A stretch of DNA of 36,854 bases, from positions 1 to 36,854 of the forward strand of contig JAAYRS010000110.1 in NCBI GenBank assembly GCA_012518645.1, written 5' to 3'. The DNA is from Bacillota bacterium. Its GTDB lineage: Bacteria; Bacillota; Limnochordia; Darwinibacteriales; Darwinibacteriaceae. The notes under the pieces are model-generated. The model did no database searches. It saw only the letters and a program-made list of their open reading frames with translations, and had not been told where the DNA came from. Both the position numbers and the translations under genes were made by a program. Each line of letters opens with the position of its first letter. Position 1 is the stretch's first letter. This document shows positions 23,737 through 30,035 of the stretch, one piece after another.

Positions 23737-26058
23737 TTGGAGCCTTACTTTAAAGTAGATCAATGGAAGGTTATAGAGTCGGGGTTTCACCCTGAACAAA
23801 ACCGCGTGGCGGAAAGCATTATGAGCCTGGGAAACGGTTATCTGGGCTTAAGAGGCTACTTCGAGGAAAGATACTCCGGAGACAGCCTTCAAGGCACCTA
23901 TCTAGCAGGAATATATTACCCCGACCGCACCGTGGTAGGATGGTGGAAGGTGGGTTATCCCGAATATTTTGCCAAGGTTCTTAATGCAGTCAATTTTATC
24001 GGTATAGATGTCAGCTTAGGGGGGTTATCTTTAGATTTGCACACCTGGCGTCCGGAAGCGTTTAAACGGGTCTTAAATATGCAGGAAGGCTTCCTGGCGC
24101 GTTTTTTCACCGTTAAGGATAAAAAAGGCCGGCAATTCAGCATTAAAGCCCAGCGCTTTTTAAGCAAAGCCCAGCGGGAACTCGCCGCGATCCGCTATAG
24201 CATCACCTTGGATAAAAGCCCCTGCCCGGAGGAAATAGAAATTGAAGTGGGCCCCTTTTTGGACGGAAATGTCATCAACGAAGATGCTAATTACGGGGAG
24301 GATTTCTGGATTGGTTTAAGAGCATCGAGCAGCGAAAATTACCAACTGGTCACTATGCAAACTAAAAAATCTGATTTCGTGGTTGCAGCTGCAAGCACCT
24401 TTCGGCTGAGCCTAGATGGAAAAGAGCTGAAAGACCTGCCCCGCCGCTATCAAGAAAGCCACCGTTTTGCCCAAGCCCAGGCCTCTTACCCGCTGCGGGA
24501 AGGGCAGACTTTAACCCTGGATAAAGTCGTAGCAATCACCACCAACCGTGACTTCCCTAACTGGGAAGTTAACAGCAGGGCTTTAGAAATACTGAACCAG
24601 ATTAGAACTAAAAGCTATGAAGAACTATTTCAAGCTCATCGCCGCGCCTGGAGGCAAACCTGGGAAAACAGCGACCTAAGAATTAAAGGTGATCCCCTTA
24701 GCCAACAGGGCCTTCGTTTTAACATCTTTCACTTAAATCAAACCTATACGGGGGAGGATCCCCGCTTAAATATCGGCCCGAAAGGGTTTACGGGAGAAAA
24801 ATATGGCGGAGGGACTTATTGGGATACAGAAGCCTACTGCCTTCCTTTTTATTTGGGAACCTGTGAACCCCATGTTGCCCGCAATTTGCTTCTTTACCGT
24901 TATAACCATTTGGAAAAAGCCAAGGAAAATGCGGCGAAACTCGGTTTAAAGGGTGCTCTATATCCAATGGTGACGGTGAACGGGGAAGAATGCCACAATG
25001 AGTGGGAAATCACTTTCGAAGAAATCCACCGCAACGGCGCCATTGCCTATGCCATTTTTAATTATGTACGTTACACCGATGATAGTAATTATCTCTACGA
25101 GTACGGATTGGAAGTATTGGTAGAAATAAGCCGTTTTTGGACCAGCAGAGTGAATTTTCAGCCCCGCAAACAAAAATATATGCTTCTGGGTGTGACCGGC
25201 CCTAACGAATACGAAAACAACGTAAACAATAATTGGTACACAAACCGCATCGCAGCCTGGTGCCTAGAATACACTTTAGACACTTTAGCTTGGGTTGAAA
25301 ATAGTAATCCGGGCCGGGCGGAAAGCCTAAAAACCGGGCTGAACCTAAAAGATGAAGAAGTCACCTTATGGCGGGAGATTAAAGATAAAATGTATTACCC
25401 TTATCTTGAAGCGGAGGGTGTTTTTGAGCAGCAAGACGGGTTTAGGGACAAGGAACTTATCACTGTAGAACAAATTGATCAAGAGGATCTGCCTCTAAGC
25501 CAAAACTGGTCCTGGGACCGCATCCTGCGTTCCTGTTTTATCAAACAAGCGGATGTTTTACAAGGGCTGTTCTTTTTTAGCGAAGAGTTCAGCCTGGAGA
25601 CTAAAAAACGCAACTTCGATTTCTATGAGCCCATGACTGTACACGAATCTTCTTTATCACCAAGCGTCCATGCCATTATTGCCGCAGAAATAGGTTCCCG
25701 AGAAAAAGCCTATCAGCTGTTTTTACGAGCCGCCCGCCTTGATCTGGACAATTACAACAATGATTCCGGTGAGGGGCTTCACATTACCAGCATGGCCGGG
25801 ACTTGGATGTCTGTAGTTTACGGTTTTGCAGGGATGAAAGTTTGCGGCGGCAAATTATCATTGGCGCCCTTTTTGCCCCGCCAATGGCAGGAATATTCTT
25901 TTAAACTGCTTTTTAGGGGCCACCGCTTGGAGATAACCGTAGGAAAAAAACAGGTTGTTTTATACCAAAAGGGAGGGGAAAGCTGCTCGGTAGTTGTCCA
26001 CGGAAAAACCCAGGAAATTGGACCAAATCAGGAAATAAAAATCGCACTGCCTTTCTGA
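23737..26058 (+). CDS. GH65 disaccharide phosphorylase (maltose phosphorylase type)
   Basis: An inverting phosphorylase that splits an alpha-glucoside with phosphate, giving beta-glucose 1-phosphate and a sugar. The 773 residues follow the GH65 plan: an N-terminal beta-sandwich, an alpha/alpha barrel with YGGGTYWDTEAYCLPFYLGT, ECHNEWEITFEEIHRN at about 418-432, and GPNEYENNVNNNWYTN with the predicted general acid Glu491, then HESSLSP at about 636 in the phosphate site, and a C-terminal beta domain. Sequence suggests maltose phosphorylase, but trehalose or other alpha-disaccharides cannot be excluded. TTG start with AGGAGGG 7 nt upstream. The stop codon (26056-26058) lies inside the attachment-site dyad. 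No transporter is nearby. Confidence 0.92.
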   Translation: MEPYFKVDQWKVIESGFHPEQNRVAESIMSLGNGYLGLRGYFEERYSGDSLQGTYLAGIYYPDRTVVGWWKVGYPEYFAKVLNAVNFIGIDVSLGGLSLDLHTWRPEAFKRVLNMQEGFLARFFTVKDKKGRQFSIKAQRFLSKAQRELAAIRYSITLDKSPCPEEIEIEVGPFLDGNVINEDANYGEDFWIGLRASSSENYQLVTMQTKKSDFVVAAASTFRLSLDGKELKDLPRRYQESHRFAQAQASYPLREGQTLTLDKVVAITTNRDFPNWEVNSRALEILNQIRTKSYEELFQAHRRAWRQTWENSDLRIKGDPLSQQGLRFNIFHLNQTYTGEDPRLNIGPKGFTGEKYGGGTYWDTEAYCLPFYLGTCEPHVARNLLLYRYNHLEKAKENAAKLGLKGALYPMVTVNGEECHNEWEITFEEIHRNGAIAYAIFNYVRYTDDSNYLYEYGLEVLVEISRFWTSRVNFQPRKQKYMLLGVTGPNEYENNVNNNWYTNRIAAWCLEYTLDTLAWVENSNPGRAESLKTGLNLKDEEVTLWREIKDKMYYPYLEAEGVFEQQDGFRDKELITVEQIDQEDLPLSQNWSWDRILRSCFIKQADVLQGLFFFSEEFSLETKKRNFDFYEPMTVHESSLSPSVHAIIAAEIGSREKAYQLFLRAARLDLDNYNNDSGEGLHITSMAGTWMSVVYGFAGMKVCGGKLSLAPFLPRQWQEYSFKLLFRGHRLEITVGKKQVVLYQKGGESCSVVVHGKTQEIGPNQEIKIALPF

Positions 26059-26084
26059 CATTGAGATCTCATTCTCAATGCAGC
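26055..26084. other. Attachment site, sigK 5' junction
   Basis: The second copy of the 14-bp core is at 26064-26077. Here the flanks make a perfect 8-bp inverted repeat (CATTGAGA/TCTCAATG, 26059-26066 and 26073-26080) around TCTCAT. Bases 26078 onward are sigK, bases before 26064 belong to the element, and the GH65 stop codon is within the left arm. Confidence 0.88.
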
Positions 26085-26415
26085 GGGCGGCATAGGTTGC
26101 TAAACGAGTATTTCTGGCAAGATCAAAGGTATTAATCGCCTTAATTAAACCAATAACCCCTATTGAAATCAAATCTTCGTTATCTACACCAGTATTATCA
26201 AATTTTTTCACAATGTGTGCCACCAGGCGAAGATTCCGTTCAATCAGAGTATTACGGGCATCTTCGTCCCCTTCGGCTTTCTGCAGCAAGAGTTTCTGTT
26301 CTTCTTCCGGCGGCAGCGGCTTAGGAAAAACTGCACCGCCGGTGATAAAGGACGCCAAGATCCCCGAGCCCCGAAAAAGCCAAGGGCTTAATACTGCCAG
26401 CATGGGGGAAAACAT
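26064..26415 (-). CDS. sigK: Pro-sigma-K, N-terminal part (interrupted gene)
   Basis: This is the 5' half of the late mother-cell sigma factor. The visible 117 codons contain a hydrophobic pro-sequence (residues about 1-28, MFSPMLAVLSPWLFRGSGIL), then FPKPLPPEEE, region 2 (NTLIERNLRLVAHIVKKFDN, EDLISIGVIGLIKAINTFD) and YAARCIENEI at the break. Without excision the frame continues 33 residues into antisense GH65 sequence and stops at 25960, giving an inactive 151-residue product. ATG with GGGGAGGGG upstream. The pro-sequence implies activation by SpoIVFB, in keeping with spoIVB in the same window. The Bacillus equivalent fragment is spoIVCB. Confidence 0.95.
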
Positions 26416-26453
26416 TTTAACACCCCTCCCCTGGTGCCCAAAACTAGACTTAT

Positions 26454-26482
26454 TATCTTATGAAACCCTCCCTAAAAATGTG
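26454..26482 (-). promoter_or_regulatory. Candidate sigma-K/sigma-E promoter of sigK
   Basis: CACA, 16 nt, CATAAGATA matches the sigma-K pattern mACm-N16-CATAnnnTA at every fixed position, 39 nt upstream of the start. Sigma-E sites have similar -10 boxes, so initial sigma-E use is also possible. It would allow sigK to feed its own transcription, as in Bacillus. Confidence 0.5.
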
Positions 26483-26489
26483 CCTGTTT

Positions 26490-26972
26490 CTATTCTCCCA
26501 AATCTAAGTACCTGCGCAGGGGGTAAACTAGAAGAAGGCTTAAAACAACACTGACTCCCCCCTGGACCAAATCTCCCGTAATTGAAGCAACAGCTGCACC
26601 AAATCCATAAAACAAAATGCCCACTAAAAAGTATCCCAAAACCATAAAAGCTCCGCCTAAAGCCGCACCCAAAGGAATCCCTTTTCTAACCCGAAAAGCA
26701 AACCAACCGGCCAAAAAGCCCTCTAAACCTTTAATCACAAAAGTCCAAGGCGCCCAATGGGCGTAGCCCAACAACAGATCAGCCAAACTAGAGCCCACTG
26801 CCCCGGAAAAAGCACCTACCGCAGGGCCAAAGAGTAAACCTGCCAGTAAAACAATGGTATCCCCCACGTTAATAAAACCCTTCACCGCGGGTAATGGTAC
26901 ATTAACCACCATAGTGGCTACAGCAACTAAAGCTGCTAAAACTGCTGTGCGAATCATCTTTCTCGATTCCAT
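26490..26972 (-). CDS. ECF transporter S component (vitamin uptake, substrate unknown)
   Basis: This is a substrate-binding membrane subunit of an energy-coupling factor importer. The 160-residue protein has about five or six hydrophobic segments and the S-component features FINVGDTIVLLAGLLFGP AVGAFSGAVGSSLADLLLGY. The ATG at 26984 touches its Shine-Dalgarno sequence (GGAGATG), so the ATG at 26972, 12 nt past GGAG, is preferred. The energising EcfA/EcfT genes are not in the window, so it must use a shared module. No riboswitch is evident upstream. Confidence 0.82.
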   Translation of the reverse strand: MESRKMIRTAVLAALVAVATMVVNVPLPAVKGFINVGDTIVLLAGLLFGPAVGAFSGAVGSSLADLLLGYAHWAPWTFVIKGLEGFLAGWFAFRVRKGIPLGAALGGAFMVLGYFLVGILFYGFGAAVASITGDLVQGGVSVVLSLLLVYPLRRYLDLGE

Positions 26973-27058
26973 CTGTGATTCCATCTCCTTTTCTGTTTTC
27001 AGGTTTTCTATTCCTTAAAAGGAAATCCTGCCCAAAAAGCAACCTAAAACAGACTTTT

Positions 27059-27087
27059 AAAAAAAGGAACCGTCTTCAGCGACGGTT
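27059..27087 (-). terminator. Terminator after arsR-coiled-coil unit
   Basis: AACCGTC/GACGGTT stem, 6-nt loop, then CCTTTTTTT on the minus strand, directly after the stop of the coiled-coil gene. Confidence 0.75.
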
Positions 27088-27417
27088 TTAATCCTCTTTT
27101 CCCAGTGCTTTGAGGCTAAATATTTCTTCTTTAAGCCAGCGGTTTTCTCGGCGCAGCGCCCTATAAGCCCATTCCAATTCCCTGTTTTGTTTTTCTAACT
27201 TCTCCCTGCGGCCAATCAAGTTCTGCAGCTTTGTTTCGTAGTCGTGGATCAAGCGGGACATTTCCAGATGTTCCCGCTCCATCTTTTCTTTGCTTTTTCG
27301 CAGTTGGATTAAAGTGGCTTTTTTTTGAAATGCTTCGATCCCTGCTTCCCAAACCCTTTTCACAGCAGCAAAAAAAGAAGGTTCCTTTGTCAATTCCCTC
27401 AGCTTAATTTTTCTCAC
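27088..27417 (-). CDS. Coiled-coil protein, unknown function
   Basis: The 109-residue, highly charged protein is predicted to be almost entirely helical, with heptad-like repeats from about residue 30 (LIQLRKSKEKMEREHLEMSR) to 100. It has no membrane segment and no catalytic motif. It follows arsR by 9 nt and shares its terminator, so the two form an operon. It could be a partner or target of the regulator. No family recognised. Confidence 0.75.
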   Translation of the reverse strand: MRKIKLRELTKEPSFFAAVKRVWEAGIEAFQKKATLIQLRKSKEKMEREHLEMSRLIHDYETKLQNLIGRREKLEKQNRELEWAYRALRRENRWLKEEIFSLKALGKED

Positions 27418-27426
27418 TTATAATCC

Positions 27427-27726
27427 TCACCCCGATTTAGTGTAGGTGGGTTCCAGACCTAATAAGAAATCCAGTTCGTCATTAACCCAAGTGCGAATAT
27501 CCTTGGCCAGAGAGTAGTAACACCAAGTATATTCTGAGCGTCTTTTAATCAAGCCTTGATCATACATACGTTTTAAGTGATAAGATACTTTAGGCTGGTT
27601 AAGGGCTAGTGTTTCCGATAAAGCCCCTACACACATTTCTTGTTCCCTTAGTAATAAAATAATGCGGAGGCGGATGGGATCCGATAAGACCTGAAAACGG
27701 CGGGCACAAATCTCGGTTTGCTTCAT
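27427..27726 (-). CDS. ArsR-family transcriptional regulator
   Basis: The 99-residue winged-helix protein has RFQVLSDPIRLRIILLLRE, then the recognition region LSETLALNQPKVSYHLKRMYDQGLI and the wing KRRSEYTWCYYSLA. Metal-sensing members carry CxC or paired Cys in helix 3. Here only EMCVGAL (one Cys) remains, so the signal may be non-metal or may use Cys from the N-terminus (EICARRF). No metal transporter gene adjoins it. ATG with GGGGGG 9 nt upstream. Confidence 0.88.
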   Translation of the reverse strand: MKQTEICARRFQVLSDPIRLRIILLLREQEMCVGALSETLALNQPKVSYHLKRMYDQGLIKRRSEYTWCYYSLAKDIRTWVNDELDFLLGLEPTYTKSG

Positions 27727-27763
27727 TGATTAAATCCCCCCTGTGAAAGTTTTCATCAGCTTG

Positions 27764-27792
27764 ATTGTAACCCCTTTGGAGGCCGAAAGCAA
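27764..27792 (-). promoter_or_regulatory. Sigma-A promoter of arsR unit
   Basis: TTGCTT, 17 nt, TACAAT, 38 nt before the start codon. The -35 box abuts the T-side of the upstream terminator hairpin. Confidence 0.6.
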
Positions 27793-27798
27793 GCAATA

Positions 27799-27822
27799 AA
27801 GCCTTGGCATTCACCAAGGCTT
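27799..27822 (-). terminator. Hairpin terminator of the 78-residue gene
   Basis: AAGCCTTGG/CCAAGGCTT stem with a 6-nt loop containing the gene's stop codon, followed by TATTGCTT, a poor T-tract. This is the third case in the window of a stop codon lying in a terminator loop. Confidence 0.5.
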
Positions 27823-28047
27823 GTGCAACCGCTTCTCGATTTTTTTCAATAAGTGGACAGTACCCGCCCGCTGAGCAAGCCTTTTAGAAAAATGGTAACT
27901 ATATTGGGCTAGATTAGGCCGGCCCTGTTCTAAAAAATCATCACCAAATTTAAGAAACCGTTTTATTTTTTTCCGCGGTTCCAGCGGCCAATACCACAGT
28001 AAGTGTAATCTCACCTTTTGCGACCATCTCGGTGCATCCATCTCCAT
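27811..28047 (-). CDS. Hypothetical basic protein, 78 residues
   Basis: I do not recognise this family. The product begins MEMDAPRWSQKVRLHLLWYW, is rich in Lys, Arg and aromatic residues, and has a helical middle (KKIKRFLKFGDDFLEQGRPNLAQYSYHFSKRLA). ATG at 28047 has GGAGTG 6 nt upstream and is preferred over the GTG at 28056. It has its own promoter and a terminator, which supports a real gene. Confidence 0.65.
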   Translation of the reverse strand: MEMDAPRWSQKVRLHLLWYWPLEPRKKIKRFLKFGDDFLEQGRPNLAQYSYHFSKRLAQRAGTVHLLKKIEKRLHKPW

Positions 28048-28087
28048 ACCGCACACTCCAAATCAAGCCTAAGAGAAGATAGCATAC

Positions 28088-28116
28088 ATATTAGCATAAA
28101 TTGATGCCCCTGGCAA
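28088..28116 (-). promoter_or_regulatory. Sigma-A promoter of the 78-residue gene
   Basis: TTGCCA, 17 nt, TAATAT, about 40 nt before the start codon at 28047. Confidence 0.5.
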
Positions 28117-28141
28117 GTAGAGAAGGCCAAAAACTAAGTTC

Positions 28142-28666
28142 CTAGCGGCTTTTTAAATAGGCTTGATAAGCCCTGTTCAACAGAAAAACGGTAATAGTGT
28201 ACACCGGCAGAGTCACCAGACGCGCCCCAAGCCTTGCCGGTAAAATAACGAAAAAGCCCTGCCCGTACAGAATTGTCAACCACAAAGTGTTTAAAAATAC
28301 ACCGGTTACTAAATCAGTTAGAAAAACCGTTGACCCTACCTGCCACCACTGAAGAGCAGCCCTGCGGTTATGCAGAAGAAGCCCCGGCAGCAGCCCGGTT
28401 AGGGCCGCACTAAAAGCAAAACCCGGAAAAAAGGCACCTCCGTGGGCGTTTACAAGATAACCCACTAGATCCGATGCCAGGCCCGCCAAGGCCCCGGCCC
28501 ACGGCCCGAATAGAATTCCCGCCAAAATTAGGGGAATTTCCCCAAAACTAAGCCGTAAGGCCCCTACACCTGCAATCGGAAGAACAACCCCAAAGATCCT
28601 TGTTAAAACCACGGAGATAGCCGTCAATAAACTAAGATTGGCGGCCGTCCTCGTATTTAAATGCAT
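28142..28666 (-). CDS. ECF transporter S component, folate family
   Basis: This is a membrane vitamin-binding subunit, 174 residues with about six hydrophobic segments. The segment LRLSFGEIPLILAGILFGP followed by AGLASDLVGYL and FPGFAFSAALTGLLPG is typical of the folate (FolT-like) group. It follows pmbA by 13 nt, suggesting co-transcription with tldD-pmbA, and lacks local EcfA/EcfT partners. Substrate is an inference from family likeness. Confidence 0.83.
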   Translation of the reverse strand: MHLNTRTAANLSLLTAISVVLTRIFGVVLPIAGVGALRLSFGEIPLILAGILFGPWAGALAGLASDLVGYLVNAHGGAFFPGFAFSAALTGLLPGLLLHNRRAALQWWQVGSTVFLTDLVTGVFLNTLWLTILYGQGFFVILPARLGARLVTLPVYTITVFLLNRAYQAYLKSR

Positions 28667-28679
28667 TTATCTGCCCCTT

Positions 28680-30035
28680 TCAGCTACCGGCAATCGCCAT
28701 ATTTTCTACTAATAAAGAAGGGCTGCCAATCTGGCCGCCGTAGCCGGGGGCCCCAAACTCCAAATCAGAGCCAATTTCTTCAACTGTTTCCAGAAGCTCG
28801 AAGAAATTACCGGCCACAGTGATTTGGTCTACTGGCCTGGCAATCCGCCCCTTTTCCACCAAGTATCCGTAGGCACCTAAAGAAAAATCGCCGGAAACCG
28901 GATCTGCTCCGGAATGCAGCCCCTGCACATCAATAATAATCAAACCGTTATCCAGATCAGCGATTAAATCTGTATAGCTTCTCCCGCCCGGTTTGATGTA
29001 AAAATTAGCGGGAGCGATACCTATTGGGGATTTGAAAGAAAACCGATGGGCGTTGCCGGTGGATTCCAGTCCATCTTTTTTAGCAGTTTTTAAATTGTGA
29101 AGGAAGGTTTTTAAGTGGCCTTGTTCGATTACGTTTTTTGTTTTAGCAGCCACCCCTTCCCCGTCAAAAGGCATGGAGGCGCCGCCGTGCGGCATCAAGG
29201 GGTCATCCACCAAGGTTAACTGGGGAACAGCTATTTTCCTGCCCAATTTCCCCTCCAAAAGGGATAGCCCCCTTTGCACCTGTTGAGCCGAAAAAACCGA
29301 TGCAAAAGTCTGCAAGATCTCCCGGGCAACATCGTAACGGAAAAGAGTCCGATAGTTGCCTGAATTGACTGTTTGGGCTTTTAACAAGGAAACACCCTCG
29401 GCAACGGCCTCCCGCGCTTGTTTTTCAGCATCAAATTTACCCCAATCGTTGGAGAAAATGAGCTTACCGCCTGTTCTGACCTCTTCCCCGTCCCGAATAA
29501 CCGCCGCAACGAAAGAATAAGCCCCGTTTTTAACAAAAGAGCGCTCCAAACCCTTAGTGTTGGCTAAATAAACTTCTTCTTCGGAAACACCCGTGACCGC
29601 ATAATTAACCATACTGACCCGGGAATCGGCTTCCAAAGCCGCCGCCTCTAATTTCTTAGCATATTCGATTCTTTCTTCGGTGGAAACATCCTTTAGTTTT
29701 GTATTAAAAGCCTCCACCTCGGGGTAACTTGGCGAACCGCCAAAGAAAAAGACTTCATCATCGGAATCGATGATCTGAGCATTGGCCTTAGCACCGGAGG
29801 TTAATAACTCCACGGACGCTTCATCCAGGGCTTCTACATAGGAATACCCAACTTTACCGCCGTAACGGGCCCTGAAGCCAACCCCTCCCGCGTCGCTGAC
29901 ACTGTAATCATCTATTTCCGATTCAAAAACGCGCACCGTGGATATTTGAGAACGGGAAACGTAAATTTCCATATCCTTTAAGCCGGCTTTTGCCCCGGCG
30001 GCAAATACTCGCTCTTTAAATTCACGGATTTTCAT
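28680..30035 (-). CDS. pmbA: TldE/PmbA-type subunit of TldD/E metalloprotease
   Basis: The protein is the structural partner of TldD in a heterodimeric protease that degrades unfolded peptides inside its cavity. It has 451 residues, including SDAGGVGFRARYGGKVGYSY, DEVFFFGGSPSYPEVEAF, and the C-terminal DFSLGAYGYLVEKGRIARPV. It lacks the HExxxH motif, as expected of TldE. The ATG overlaps the tldD stop (TGATG), with GGAAGGAGG upstream. The longer frame to 30131 lies within tldD and is not used. Confidence 0.93.
   Translation of the reverse strand: MKIREFKERVFAAGAKAGLKDMEIYVSRSQISTVRVFESEIDDYSVSDAGGVGFRARYGGKVGYSYVEALDEASVELLTSGAKANAQIIDSDDEVFFFGGSPSYPEVEAFNTKLKDVSTEERIEYAKKLEAAALEADSRVSMVNYAVTGVSEEEVYLANTKGLERSFVKNGAYSFVAAVIRDGEEVRTGGKLIFSNDWGKFDAEKQAREAVAEGVSLLKAQTVNSGNYRTLFRYDVAREILQTFASVFSAQQVQRGLSLLEGKLGRKIAVPQLTLVDDPLMPHGGASMPFDGEGVAAKTKNVIEQGHLKTFLHNLKTAKKDGLESTGNAHRFSFKSPIGIAPANFYIKPGGRSYTDLIADLDNGLIIIDVQGLHSGADPVSGDFSLGAYGYLVEKGRIARPVDQITVAGNFFELLETVEEIGSDLEFGAPGYGGQIGSPSLLVENMAIAGS

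Larger units (their letters stand above)
21656..26063. mobile_element. Skin-like sigK intervening element (4,408 bp) with sugar phosphorylase cargo
   Basis: The element spans one copy of the 14-bp core. It holds a serine recombinase (minus) and a divergent plus-strand pair, beta-phosphoglucomutase and GH65 phosphorylase. Nothing phage-like is present. Removal fuses the sigK halves in frame: 117 codons plus one shared base upstream, and 350 bases downstream, for 702 bases in total, equal to 233 residues and a stop. The insertion codon is the same as in Bacillus subtilis. Gene 3' ends face both attachment sites: the recombinase stop is 46 bp from one core, and the GH65 stop is 5 bp from the other. 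It is far smaller than the known skins of B. subtilis (about 48 kb) or C. difficile (about 15 kb). Confidence 0.92.
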
